Shown: positions 21,178-32,597, counted from the stretch's first letter. The stretch is DNA of 64,000 bases from Lolium rigidum (GCF_022539505.1 NC_061514.1:220123837-220187836), one strand, 5' to 3'. The notes: generated from the sequence alone by a model not told the origin. Numbers and translations are program-made.

Positions 21178-23740
21178 GCATCCCGAAGCTTAGTTCCTAC
21201 TCGTCCTCGAGTAGGTAAACGATAAAAGATAATTTCTGAAGTGACATGCTACCAATATGATCTTTATCATACTATTGTAAAGCATATGAGATGAGTGCAG
21301 CGATTCAAAGCAATGGTAAAGACAATGATTAAACAATTGAATCATATAGCAAAGACTTTTCATGAATAGTACTTTCGAGACAAGCATCAATAAGTCTTGC
21401 ATAAGAGTTAACTCATAAAGCAATAGATTCAAAGTAAAGGCATTGAAGCAACACAAAGGAAGATTAAGGTTCAGCGGTTGCTTTCAACTTGTAACATGTA
21501 TATTTCATGGATAGTTTTCAATGCAAAGCAATATAACAAGTGCAATAAGCAAGCATGTAAGAATCAATGCACAGTTAACACAAGTGTTTGCTTCTAAGAT
21601 AGAGAGAAATGGGTAAAATGACTCAACATAAAAGTAGAAGAATGGCCCTTCGTAGAGGGAAGCATTGATTGCTATATTTGTGCTAGAGCTTTGGTTTTGA
21701 AAACAAGAAACAATTTTTTCAACGGTAGTAATAAAGCATATGCATTATGTAAATTATATCCTACAAGGTGCAAGCCTCATGCATAGTATACTAATAGTGC
21801 CCGCACCTTGTCCTAATTAGCTCGGATTACCTGGATTATCATCGCAATACATATGTTTTAACCAAGTGTCACAAAGGGGTACCTCTATGCCGCCCGTACA
21901 AAGGTCTAAGGAGAAAGCTCGCATTGGATTTCTCGCTTTTGATTATTCTCAACTTAGACATCCATACCGGGACAACATAGACAACAGATAATGGACTCCT
22001 CTTTAATGCATAAGCAATTAGCAACAATTAATGTTCTCGTATGAGATTGAGGATATTTGTCCAAAATTGAAACTTCCACCATGATTCATGGCTTTAGTTA
22101 GCGGCCCAATGTTCTTCTCTAACATTATGCATGCTCTAACCATTCAACTAGTGGTAAACTCCCTTACTTCAGACAAGACGGACATGCATAGCAACTCACA
22201 TGCTAGTCAACAAAGTGTTGATGGCGTCCCCAGAAACATGGTTATCGCACAACAAGCAACTTAATAAGAGATAAAGTGCATAAGTACATATTCAATACCA
22301 CAATAGTTTTTAGGCTATTTGTCCCATGAGCTATATATTGTAAAGATAAAGAATAGAAATTTAAAGGTAGCACTCAAGCAATTTACTTTGGAATGGCGGA
22401 GAAATACCATGTAGTAGGTAGATATGGTGGACACAAATGGCATAGTGTTTGGCTCAAAGATTTGGATGCACGAGAAGTATTCCCTCTCAATACAAGGCTT
22501 AGGCTAGCAAGGTTATTTGAAACAAACACAAGCATGAACTGGTACAACAAAACTCGCATAAGAACATATTGCAAGCATTATAAGACTATACATTGTCTTC
22601 CTTGTTGTTCAAACACCTTTACCAGAAAATATCTAGACTCTAGAGAGACCACTCATGCAAACCAAATTTTAACAAGCTCTATGTATTTCTTCACTAATAG
22701 GTGCAAAGTATATGATGCAAGAGCTTAATCATGAGCACAACAATTGCCCAAGTATCAAGTTATTCAAGACATCATACCAATTACTACATGTAGCATTTCC
22801 CGTTTCCAACCATATAACAATTAACGAAGCAGTTTCAACCTTCGCCATGAACATTAAAAGCTAAGAACACATGTGTTCATATGAACCAGAGGAGCGTGTC
22901 TCTCTCCCACACAAGCATTTATTCAAACAAAAACAAAAACAAAAACAAACAGACGCTCCAAGTAAAGTACATAAGATGTGACCGAATAAAAATATAGTTT
23001 CAAGGGAGGAACCTGATAAATTTGTCGATGAAGAAGGGGATGCCTTGGAGATGCTTGAGTCTTCTTGAAATATGCAGGGATGAACCACCGGGGCATCCCC
23101 AAGCTTAGAGCTTTCACTCTTCTTGATCACATTGTATCATCCTCCTCTCTTGACCCTTGAAAACTTCCTCCACACCAAACTCAAAACAACTCATTAGAGG
23201 GTTAGTGCATAATCAAAATTCACATGTTCAGAGGTGACACAATCATTCTTAACACTTCTGGACATTGCCCAAAGCTACTGGAAATTAATGGAACAAAGAA
23301 ATCCATCAAACACAGCAAAAGAGGCAATGCGAAATAAAAGGCAGAATCTGTCAAAACAGAACAGTCCGTAAAGACGAATTTTAAAGAGGCACCAGACTTG
23401 CTCAAATGAAAATGCTCAAATTGAATGAAAGTTGCGTGCATATCTGAGGATCACTCACATAAATTGGAATAATTTTCTGAGTTACCTACAGAGAATTAGG
23501 CCCTGATTCGTGACAGCAAGAAATATGTTTCTGCGCAGTAATCCAAATCTAGTATGAACCTTACTATCAAAGACTTTACTTGGCACAACAATGCAACAAA
23601 ACTAAGATAAGGAGAGGTTGCTACAGTAGTAACAACTTCCAAGACTCAAATATAAAACAAAGTTACTGTAGCAAAATAAACACATGGGTTATCTCCCAAG
23701 AAGTTCTTTCTTTATAGCCATTAAGATGGGCTCAATAATT
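21178..23740 (-). other. Purine tract, hairpin and non-coding 3' module of element 2
   Basis: Just inside the 3' LTR, on the sense strand, come AAGCTTCGGGATGC and a hairpin CCTACTCG-4-CGAGTAGG (21196-21215). The remainder resembles the 3' modules of the other Athila-like elements (e.g. 45870-46470), including the CAAAAA repeat (22924-22950). Apparent frames such as the one at 22393-22728 on the plus strand are not conserved between copies. Confidence 0.65.
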
Positions 23741-24940
23741 TCAATGATGCACTCCCAAGAAATAAGAGTTGAGGCAAAAGAGAGCATCAAGAAGCAAACT
23801 CAAAACACATTTAAGTCTAACCCACTTCCTATGCAAAGGAATCTTGTACACAAATGAATTCATGAAGAACAAAGTGACAAGCATAAGAGGATAAAACACG
23901 AGTAGCTTCAAGATTCTCAACATAAAGAGGGGAAACTTAATATTATTAAGATGCCTATAACCATGTTTCCCTCTCTCATAATAACTTTCAGTAACATCAT
24001 TGATGAAATCCACAATATACCCATCACTTAAAACATTCTTATCATGGTTCATATGCATAGAAGTATCATTAATTTTGGCATAAGAAGAATTCTTCTCATT
24101 AATAGTAATTGGAGCAGGATTATTATCAAGAATTTGAACATGGTAAACAAGTTGCATATTAAGGGAATTGTTTTTGGCAATCCAATGATAACTATGACAA
24201 GTTTCATAAGGATAGTTATAACTTATATCATAGCATTCTTTATAATAATCATCAAAGGTCGGAGGCATAATGTCGTCATAAGAAATAGAATAGTTATCTT
24301 TCACAGTAGGTTCATCCGTGACCATACCATCATTGTTGCAAGAAGGAGATGTATCAAACACATAATGATCAGTAGCAAAAGGATTTTCAAACACCTCTTC
24401 CCCAAGCTTAGAGTTTTCTAAGCTTGGGGAAGATGGCGGTGGAGACGGCGGTGGAGATGACTCTGGGGGCAATTCCCCGTCCCGGCAGGGTGCCGGAACA
24501 GAGACTTCTGTCCCCCGAATTGGAGTTTCGCGATGGCGGCGGCTCTGGAAGGTTTTCTCGGGTTTCGTCAATCGTGATAGGGTTTTCGCGACGGGGACCT
24601 TAAGTAGGCGGAAGGGCAGCCTCGGAGGGGCCACGAGGGGCCCACACACTAGGGGGCCGCCCCCCCCTTGGCCGCGCCGCCCTGTGGGGTGGGGCCCCCC
24701 TGGTCCCCTCTGGCCCTTCTTCGGTGCTCTGGAAGCTTCCGGGCAAAATAAGATATTGGGCGTTGATTTCGTCCGATTCTGAGAATATTTCCTTTGTAGG
24801 ATTTCTGAAACCAAAAACAGCAGAAAACAACAACTGGCCCTTCGGCATCTCGTCAATAGGTTAGTTCCGGAAAACGCATAAAAACGATATAAAGTGTGAA
24901 CAAAACATGTAGGTATTGTCATAAAACAAGCATGGAACAT
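23741..24940 (-). CDS. LTR-internal fusion frame with hydrophobic C-terminus, element 2
   Basis: A deletion joins LTR sequence to the C-terminal ORF, giving 399 open codons. Residues about 1-170 are LTR sequence read through (Pro/Arg-rich, low complexity) and very unlikely to be functional protein. From SLENSKLGEEVFENPF onward it matches the acidic Tyr/Asp/Asn-rich ORF of elements 1 and B, and ends with the same hydrophobic region (FPLFMLRILKLLVFYPLMLV, then LLLDALFCLNSYFLGVHH). The conserved part (about 24420-23741) is the real homologue; the long upstream extension is a product of the rearrangement. Confidence 0.5.
   Translation of the reverse strand: MFHACFMTIPTCFVHTLYRFYAFSGTNLLTRCRRASCCFLLFLVSEILQRKYSQNRTKSTPNILFCPEASRAPKKGQRGPGGPHPTGRRGQGGGGPLVCGPLVAPPRLPFRLLKVPVAKTLSRLTKPEKTFQSRRHRETPIRGTEVSVPAPCRDGELPPESSPPPSPPPSSPSLENSKLGEEVFENPFATDHYVFDTSPSCNNDGMVTDEPTVKDNYSISYDDIMPPTFDDYYKECYDISYNYPYETCHSYHWIAKNNSLNMQLVYHVQILDNNPAPITINEKNSSYAKINDTSMHMNHDKNVLSDGYIVDFINDVTESYYERGKHGYRHLNNIKFPLFMLRILKLLVFYPLMLVTLFFMNSFVYKIPLHRKWVRLKCVLSLLLDALFCLNSYFLGVHH
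24397..24432. repeat. 16-bp perfect inverted repeat at the deletion junction
   Basis: CTTCCCCAAGCTTAGA (24397-24412), loop GTTT, TCTAAGCTTGGGGAAG (24417-24432). The left arm belongs to the internal ORF; the right arm is its reverse complement and leads directly into LTR sequence (GATGGCGGTGGAG). Confidence 0.9.
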
Positions 24941-24971
24941 CAGAAATTATAGATACGTCGAAGACGTATCA
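24421..24971 (-). repeat. Truncated 5' LTR of element 2 (551 bp)
   Basis: It matches about 20628-21177 of the 3' LTR, with a few substitutions, and keeps the outer palindromic tip ending at 24971. Confidence 0.88.
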
Positions 24972-24976
24972 GTACG
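24972..24976 (+). other. Target-site duplication GTACG, right copy
   Basis: Pairs with 19748-19752. The interrupted Tat-like gag continues for a few codons after it. Confidence 0.9.
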
Positions 24977-25008
24977 CCGGTAATGCCCCTAGTGCTTCTC
25001 ATGCCCAT

Positions 25009-25298
25009 GGTGGACTGCAGGATGTCTACGATAACTAGGACTACCTCCCAACGTCAAGCGTTGCCTGTGGAACAGATGGACCGCTACTACGTTTCTTCCG
25101 CTATGTGTTTTGTAATTGATACTTAGATCAACTGTTGTTTTAAGACTTGGATCATGAGATCCTTTGTTGTAAGACTATTATGGTTTGTAATGAATGATGT
25201 TCTGTGATATTAACTTATTATGTCTCGCAAATCAATCTTCCTGGGATTGCGATGTACGACATAATAGGCATCTGGAATTAAAAATCCGGGTGTTGACA
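25009..25298 (+). repeat. LTR0: 290-bp right end of a shared LTR
   Basis: It matches LTR A from 31562 to its end. Left of it the sequence is Tat-like gag; the two share GGTGGA at the junction, so the breakpoint is near 25009. Confidence 0.85.
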
Positions 25299-25301
25299 AG
25301 T

Positions 25302-25313
25302 TGGTATCAGAGT
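25302..25313 (+). other. Primer-binding site 1 (initiator tRNA-Met)
   Basis: TGGTATCAGAGT lies three bases after the LTR end; the last base differs from the usual C. Confidence 0.85.
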
Positions 25314-25527
25314 CATTGTTTGACCTTAGGATGCCCTAGTTAGAATGGACGTCTGAAAAACTTAGTTTCAAAACAAAGGAAGTGAATATTTATGAAAACT
25401 TATTCTCACTCTTATCCTTGAGATCTTTTCAAAATGAGAAATCCATGCTCTACTTTTCCTTGTAATTCTACATAAAATTTTGCACACTTGATCACTTCAT
25501 TAACTTACTCATCCTAATTGCTCACAG

Positions 25528-26042
25528 ATGGAGTACCACTATGAGTTCCATCAGCTTGGTCACGGAGGAGACCTTATGTTCGAGAAGGATTTGGAGTGGC
25601 TAGTTGAATATCTAGGACGCCCGTATCCCGAGTTCTTTGGAGTGCCACTCAATAATCAGTCGGTAAGACAACCTCAGTGGGAAGTTACTGCAGATCTGAG
25701 AGGAAAGCTGGGAGCCCCAATTTGGGAAACCATATGGTTTTGAGGTTTTCTGTGAGGGGGACAGTTGGAAGGAGGGAATAGCCAAAGCCATGCAAGAAGC
25801 ACTTGCCTGTCTGTGTGGACAGAATGTGAACAAGATCAAGAACACTCGCTTCTTTTACTACCCAAGACATGCTCCCATGGGAAGGCCAATAAGCATGCCA
25901 CCACACCCAGAGCTGAACCACTATGTTACATACCTGGACTTCATGCTGTACAAGACGCGCAAGGAGTTGTACAACGCCCGAGCCTTTCGCCAAGCACATT
26001 AACTATGAAGACGAAGAACCCACCATTCCGGATGAAGAGTAG
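25528..26042 (+). pseudogene. Upstream ORF, array copy 1 (unknown function, frameshifted)
   Basis: The ATG lies 226 bp after the primer site and opens MEYHYEFHQLGHGGDLMFEK, then YLGRPYPEFFGVPLNNQS, and stops at TGA 25741-25743. Removing one T from TTTTGA would continue the frame through WKEGIAKAMQEALACLCGQ, NTRFFYYPRHAPMGRP and ELNHYVTYLDFMLYKTRKEL. A second shift near 25990 would lead to an acidic end and TAG at 26040-26042. The total would be about 170 residues. I do not recognise the protein. It precedes gag in all four copies, so it is an extra ORF of this family. Confidence 0.65.
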
Positions 26043-26309
26043 TATCCCTAGATCACTTTAGTAGAATTTACACCTACGCAAGAGAGCACTAGTGTGAGTT
26101 TGTATCCGTCCCCTTTGTATTGTAGAACGAGGAAATGGTTCTTAAAACCATTGGTGTGTTAGTTTGTAATGTGTGTTGTTTGGAGTGAATGAAAACGTGT
26201 TGTTAGTTTTTACCACCTCAGCACTACTCAAGTTTTGAAACTTTGTAAACTTTACCGAAACAAGCCATATAAAATTCCCTCTTATCTTATGATCTACCTC
26301 AATGTTCAG

Positions 26310-27493
26310 ATGGCCCCTCCAACCCGCAACAACAACCAAGATGCAATGTTGCAGATTCTACAAATGCTGGTGGCAGATAGAGAAGTCGAAAGAGTTGAGC
26401 GACAAGCCAACCTGGTCGTACTCGCAGCAGATAGCCCGTAACAACCAAGGACATGGACCCCATGATCATCCTGGATCTAAGTTGAAGAACTTCCATAACA
26501 CTAATCCCCCAATGTTTAGCAAGACTCGAAGAACCTTTAGATGCAGATGACTAGCTCCAATCAATGGAGAACAACCTGGAAGTTGCAGGAGTCGAAGCTG
26601 CTGAGAAGGTGTTGTTTGCCATCCACTATCTGTCAGGACCTGCCAGAGCCTGGTGGAACAGTTCCCGTGCAATGAATGGAGGACAAATGATGACTTGGGA
26701 GGACTTCAAGCTCAAGTTCAGCAGATACCATGTGCCACCGGGTCTGATAAAGAAGATGAGAGATGAGTTCAGAGAGCTCAAACAAGGAAGAATGGCTGTG
26801 GTGGAATACCGTGATAGATTCCTTACGCTATCTAGGTACGCCCCGGATGAGACAAACACCAATGAAAAGAAGAAGGAAAGATTCCTGAATGGATTGTATG
26901 ATGAGAAACAGACAGTGCTAGTGAATATTCCGTTTGCTGACCTGGAAGCCCTAGAGGATTCTGCCATCCAGATAGAAGGAAAGCTCCACCAGGCCAATGA
27001 GAACCGCAAGCGTAGAATGATGAACCAGAGTGGAACCAGAAATACCTCAAGGTATCGCCCCAACTCAAGTGGAGGATTTACCTCAAGATTCAACAAGCCC
27101 ACAGTGCCGCTGTCACGTCCGAACTTCACCAATCACAATAACCACCACCACAACAACAACAACCATAATGGTAACAAAAACAACACCAACACTACCCCAA
27201 GGACTGGAAGCAATGCTGTCCCCATTGCCCCAAAGGACAAGTCAACAGTGACCTGCTATGAATGTGGAGTTACTGGTCATTACTCCAATGAGTGCCCCAA
27301 GAAACTAGCAAAGGAAGCACCCAATACCGCTGCACCTGCCCAGCAACAGCGCCGTGTCTCAACTAGAAGGAACCCGAACAACCGCAACGGTCGTTTCTAC
27401 CGTATGAATGCAACAGGAGCCCATGAAGCGCCAAATGCCATGCAGGGTATGTTTTCCTGTTACCCATTTGCCCAATCTCTCTTAGCTTCCTAA
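26310..27493 (+). pseudogene. gag, array copy 1 (best preserved)
   Basis: ATG at 26310 (MAPPTRNNNQDAMLQILQML). Single-base gains near 26420 and 26527, and a TAG at 26552-26554 that replaces the expected Trp codon, break the first 85 codons. From 26564 the frame is open for 309 codons: HYLSGPARAWWNSSRAMNGG, TWEDFKLKFSRYHVPPGLIK, and the Retrotrans_gag helices to about 27000. Then come an Asn/His-rich linker, the zinc knuckle CYECGVTGHYSNEC (CX2CX4HX4C, 27254-27295), a basic tail and a stop 46 bp before LTR A. This is the only copy with an undamaged core and knuckle. Confidence 0.85.
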
Positions 27494-27501
27494 TTTTTCT
27501 T

Positions 27502-27537
27502 AAATCTCGGAACGAGATTTTGTTTAAGAGGGGAAGG
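27502..27537 (+). other. Pre-tract hairpin and polypurine tract, copy 1
   Basis: AAATCTCG-GAA-CGAGATTT (27502-27520) is followed after five bases by AAGAGGGGAAGG (27526-27537) and the LTR at 27540. Equivalent hairpins lie at 34058-34076, 38662-38680 and 59916-59934. Confidence 0.8.
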
Positions 27538-27539
27538 TT

Positions 27540-30500
27540 TGCAACATCCCAAATTTTCAAAACAATAAAGAAGATCAATTCCCTTAGTTCCAAATTTTGG
27601 AGCCAACAAAAACTTGAATTGCATTACTGTATATGCATAGTGTTCATGCATGTATGTGGTGATCTTTGCCATGATTGTTTGTTTGAAGTGTTGAACATGT
27701 TTCTAAACCCTAAACCTTGCCCTTTGGAATAAAAGAGAAACAAAGCCAAAGAAATATAAAATAAAAGAAAAGTCATATGTGAGCAAATGATAATATTTGC
27801 AAATATAGGCCTATGCTAAGTATACTTAACTTAAATGGTTTGAAACCCTTAAAAAACTTAACCTAGCACTCAAGGAACCCAAAAGAATACAATTTGGTCA
27901 AAGAAAAGAAAAACAAATGAAAAGAAAAATAAAAACCAAGTCACATATGATAATGGTCAATTCTGCAAATAATATCAGGATGCCTACTTTGAGCTCCTGT
28001 GGTTAATCTTTTCTAAACTAAACTTTCCCATCTCTTTGCCTATCATCCAAGAACACATAAATGTGATCATCTTGGAGTTTGCCAACCTTGCTGATTCATT
28101 TTCAATTGCTTATAATAAGCATCGAAAGTAGCAACATTGAAACAAATTTAAGATCATCCCAAATTTGAATTTCACCAAATCAACTCCATTTTTCAAACCA
28201 ATGTCATCAAGAGGTGCCATACCTTATTAGAATCACACCCATAAAATATTTTTCCAAAATTCAATTTTTAGTTTCTTGCGGCCATTTCAACAAACACCTT
28301 GTGAGCAAAATATGTGAAAAGTACCAACCACTATTTGTGGTACATTTCTGACCTCACCCTCTCTCCAATCTCACTCATAGTGCTCCTTTACTACCCCTTT
28401 AACTTTTCCCAAGTCAACTTGTCCTCTGACCTGATCATTTGCACCATGACATGGCCATGCCAACCCCTCCATGCCACTCACCATGCTCCCCGTGTCACTC
28501 TCCCTCTCTGGTTCCTCTCACCTTGTCAAATAGACGTGCCTGACTCTGCTGAACCTGCCAGTACTAGCCCTAGTCGAAGAGGAGCACTGCAGCGCCTGGA
28601 ATGCGACGTGCCCCGTTATGCCATGCCGCGCCAGGACGTGCACGGGCATGCCCACGGGCACGCCAGAGCGCGGCCTCGCCCCATCGTCTCCGACCTCCCC
28701 CTGACCTCAGCCTCTGCCCGTAGCTCCACCTCAGCTCCAGCAACCTCCAGGACATGGCCATTTGGTCCGTAGCTTCCTGTAGTTATCGTCAGCGTCGACG
28801 TCCTCCACCACGGTACCACACTGACATCGACGTCGCCCGAGCCATCTAGTGCACCTCCGACTGCGCCATGACGCTCACAAGGACCGCCAGACGACACAGC
28901 ACCGTCCTCGCTCCTCGCCCACGTCCCTCCGCCGCTGTAGCATCATCGACACCGACGACCTGCTGGTGACCTCCGCCCCTCTAGCTCGCTATAAAAGGAG
29001 CACTCCCCAGCCTCCATTCTTCACACCACCTTGCTCCCCTCCTTCCTCTCGCTCTCCTCGACCACTTCCTCGTCCACATTGTCGCCGGAGCCGCCCCAAT
29101 TTCACCGGAGCTCGCCTTGGCGACAGCCGAAGGAGGCGACGATTCCGACCACCTCCGCCGCTCCCTTGACCCTCACTGGACTCGTCGTCGTCTTCCACAC
29201 CAGTTGCCCACCTAGCAAACCCTCGCCGGAGCCCGGTAAGACCTCAGCCAACCCACCTCGCTGCCAGTAGGGTTTGCGCCCGTCGACGACAATGACGAGC
29301 CTCGGCCGTCGATCTCGTTTCTAATCCTACGGCCCCCTTTCAAACATACCGCTTCGGCGTTTAAGAGCCACTGACGCGTGGGGCATGTTGTCAGTCTGCC
29401 CGCGTGCGCGAGACGCACTGCTGGGCCGGCCCATTCACGCTGCCTCTGGCCCATTTCCATTTACCGCCTAAGCCCATTCGTTTGAATTCAATTTAAATCT
29501 GTTAAACAAATTTTGAATACTGGTGCTTTGTTCAATTGCGAATAAAAACAAATCTACCAGGCCAATTGAGTTGATTCAAATTTTGTGTGACAGTAGATGA
29601 AATTCTCTATGCAACCCCACTGGTCTCAAACCTTGATTCATTACAGAGAAATTACAATAAAAATAACAAGGCAATACCTTTTCAAAATTCAAACATTTAT
29701 TAAAAATCAACCATAATGAATTTTGAGGTGATTCCTCCTCTCATATTCACATTTCAAATACTCTAATGGAATACGTAAAAATATGCCATGGTTATTTCAT
29801 ATGATCATGGCCTAGATTCAAATAATGGCTATGTGGCTATTTCTAGCCCATTTAAATTATTTCAAAAATAGTATTTAGAACCTATGAGATGTAGCATCTC
29901 AATTAAATCACTTTCCCAAGTAATTCGATATGAGGTGATGACCTTAGTCTACATTACCTCATATTTTATTACTTGAGAATATTAAATCTTTTCCAAAGTA
30001 GTATTTAAATTGTATGAGATGTAGTATCTCATTTAAATCATTTTCCCAAATGGATAAATATGAAGTGGTGACTTTGGTCAACATGATCCCATACTTTATT
30101 ATTTGAGGAAATTAAATCTTAGTAATGTTCAATGAGAGGAAATTACTTTCAAAGGAAATAAATGGAAACCCTAGTAGGTATTAAATCTTAGTATTTGTTT
30201 TTCAATGAGAGGAAATTATTTTTCTTAAAAGAAAACAAAGCCAACCACAATGTTAAAAATGGTGTGATTCTAGATCCTCTTGTGTGAACCATTTGAGTGT
30301 TAAGTCTAGTACTTAAGTATTATTTGGTGATTGTATACCTCGTATCCGTTTATAGACGCTAGTACCAAAGGCTACGAGGAGGAGGAGGTCTTCTACGAAG
30401 AAGAGGAGGAACACTTTGATCATTGTACCAACCAAGGCAAGCTATTACCAATACAAGATATTACCATGAGCAAGCTATACTAATGCCAGCTACTAGTGCA

Positions 30501-31852
30501 AGATACCATGGCACTATGATTCTTGTTTAAAAGCTTTATTCTTCCAAGTCCAAGTTTTTATTTTGCAAGATTTTATTTTGGATACCAAGGCTTACTTGTT
30601 GTACTTAATTTGTGTCTAAGTATAGAGTACCACAAGAGCTTCAAACTTATCTTAGAGAGCTAAAATTTAGTTAGCACCCCTCATGATTAGTTGCTAGTGC
30701 TAAAACTAAAATTAACTAATCTAGATGGGAACTTGTGAATCAAATGAGTTTTAAAACCTTAGGATGATGAGTCATTCTATTGAAAGTTTTGAAGGTGAAT
30801 ATGACCTTTGAATGACAAAGTGAACTTGACAAAAACTGATGGTTGGGTTCGGATGCGATACCATTCCAATTTTAGAGTACCCCCACAATACCTGATAACT
30901 GGTAAGGCTTAGCTGGAAATTTATGTATTTTAGTATGGGTTCCGTCTGAACAAGCCTGCCTCCGTTGAAAGTGAAATGACGTGAAAAAGAGATGAATGTC
31001 CTACCCAAGCCCTGTGCAGTTTGTAGGATGGCAGATTGCCATCACTAGGAGGCCCAGCTCATAGGGGAGGTGCCTATACTAGGGTATGTAAGTGAAAGGT
31101 TAATGGTTGATGATCCGCATACTGAGTATGATGATTTAGGGCTATCCCTGACGGATGTAATCAAAATTTGTGGCACAAGAGTATGACCTCTGCAGAGTGT
31201 TAAACTATTCGAATAGCCGCGTCCGCGGTCATGGACAGTTGGATGGCCATACTGTTCCGTTGTCAGATATTTTTTAAAATGACTGGTGACTTGAAATATG
31301 AACTTGACTGATCACAACAGAGTTGTGGGAATGACACTAATGTTCCCACTTGAGTTAGTCTAGGAAAATACAGAGTCTTTAACTAATAGGTGTTGATGAA
31401 ATAATACTGGCTTTGTGCAAATAAACCTAGAAGCTTAGAACCCTTATTAGAGCTACTAGTACTTCTATTAGTATAGTTTGCGAGTACTTTAAAAGTACTC
31501 ATGTCTTTGTCCCTGGCTATTCAAATGGCCAGACTATGAAGAGGAGAACTAGTACCAGGAAGGTGGACAGCAGGATGTCTACGATAACTAGGACTACCTC
31601 CCAACGTCAAGCGTTGCCTGTGGAACAGATGGACCGCTACTACGTTTCTTCCGCTATGTGTTTTGTAATTGATACTTAGATCAACTGTTGTTTTAAGACT
31701 TGGATCATGAGATCCTTTGTTGTAAGACTATTATGGTTTGTAATGAATGATGTTCTGTGATATTAACTTATTACGTCTCGCAAAAACAATCTTCCTGGGA
31801 TTGCGATGTACGGCATAATAGGCATCTGGAATTAAAAATCCGGGTGTTGACA
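27540..31852 (+). repeat. LTR A (4313 bp), shared by internal domains 1 and 2
   Basis: It begins TGCAACATCCC and ends GGTGTTGACA. It is AT-rich except for a GC-rich island (about 28440-29470) holding CTATAAAAGG (28989-28998) and a splice-donor-like CGGTAAGA (29234-29241). An open acidic stretch (30331-30483, EEEEVFYEEEEEH) has no start codon. Compared with LTRs B and C it lacks 22 bp near 30953. No credible gene. Confidence 0.9.
28989..28998 (+). promoter_or_regulatory. LTR A TATA box
   Basis: CTATAAAAGG is about 1.45 kb into the LTR and is conserved at 40119-40128 (LTR C) and 61403-61412 (LTR D). LTR B has lost it by deletion. Confidence 0.65.
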
Positions 31853-31855
31853 AGT

Positions 31856-31868
31856 TGGTATCAGAGCC
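31856..31868 (+). other. Primer-binding site 2 (initiator tRNA-Met)
   Basis: TGGTATCAGAGCC lies three bases after LTR A; perfect match to the usual plant site. Confidence 0.9.
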
Positions 31869-32081
31869 ATTGTTTGACCTCAGGAGGCCCTAGTTAGAAT
31901 GGACGTCTGAAAAACTTAGTTTCAAAACAAAGGAAGTGAATATTTATGAAAACTTATTCTCACTCTTATCCTTGAGATCTTTTCAAAATGAGAAATCCAT
32001 GCTCTACTTTTCCTTGTAATTCTACATAAAATTTTGCACACTTGATCACTTCATTAACTTACTCATCCTAATTGCTCACAG

Positions 32082-32597
32082 ATGGAGTACCACTATGAGT
32101 TCTATCAGCTTGGTCAGGGAGGAGACCTTATGTTCGAGAAGGATTTGGAGCGGCTAGTTGAATATCTAGGACGCCCGTATCCCGAGTTCTTTGGAGTGCC
32201 ACTCAATAATCAGTCGGTAAGACAACCTCAGTGGAAAGTTACTGCAGATCTGAGAGGAAAGCTGGGAGCCCCAATTTGGGAAACCATATGGTTTTGAGGT
32301 TTTCTGTGAGGGGGGACAATTGGAAGGAGGGAATAGCCAAAGCCATGCAAGAAGGACTTGCCTATCTGTGTGGACAGAATGTGAACAAGATCAAGAACAC
32401 TCGCTTCTTTTACTACCCAAGACATGCTCCCATGGGAAGGCCAATAAGCATGCCACCACACCCAGAGCTGAACCACTATGTTACATACCTGGACTTCATG
32501 CTGTACAAGACGCGCAAGGAGTTGTACAACGCCCGAGCCTTTCGCCAAGCACATTAACTATGAAGACGAAGAACCCACCATTCCGGATGAAGAGTAG
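32082..32597 (+). pseudogene. Upstream ORF, array copy 2
   Basis: The same protein as copy 1 (MEYHYEFYQLGQGGDLMFEK), with the same TTTTGA stop (TGA 32295-32297) and the same second shift near 32553. The middle frame (32231-32557) is open. Shared lesions show that they arose before the array was copied. Confidence 0.65.

Larger units (their letters stand above)
19753..24971 (-). mobile_element. Athila-like deletion derivative (element 2), with target duplication
   Basis: On the minus strand it consists of only the outer 551 bp of the 5' LTR (24971-24421), a fusion junction, the C-terminal ORF (to 23741), the non-coding 3' module, a purine tract and a complete 3' LTR (21177-19753). The inner two-thirds of the 5' LTR, the primer site and nearly all of gag are missing. 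Perfect GTACG duplications show that both outer ends come from a single integration. Without a primer site the copy cannot complete reverse transcription by itself. Confidence 0.9.

Noticed and set aside
22393..22728. Plus-strand frame beginning MAEKYHVVGRYGGHKWHS, antisense to Athila-like element 2, with homologues near 45885 and 51680
   Set aside because: The DNA is shared because the 3' modules are homologous, but single-base indels between the three copies break the frame, so there is no sign of protein-level conservation.
26626..27132. Minus-strand frame of about 168 codons opposite gag (also 33179, 37864, 59030)
   Set aside because: It is the mirror of the conserved gag core on the other strand; hydrophobic composition results from the codon complement.
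27520..27732. Cys/Leu-rich plus-strand frame repeated at 34076 and 59934
   Set aside because: It begins at the polypurine tract and runs into the LTR, with no start context and no domain; repeats only because the LTR repeats.
28314..29460. Pro/Ser/Arg-rich frames in the GC island of LTR A (and in LTRs C and D)
   Set aside because: Frames change between copies and are interrupted at different places; the conserved features are TATA box and donor, not a protein.
30331..30483. Acidic open stretch in LTRs A and D as a captured exon
   Set aside because: No ATG and no convincing acceptor at a fixed distance; only about 50 codons. Kept as a remark under LTR A.
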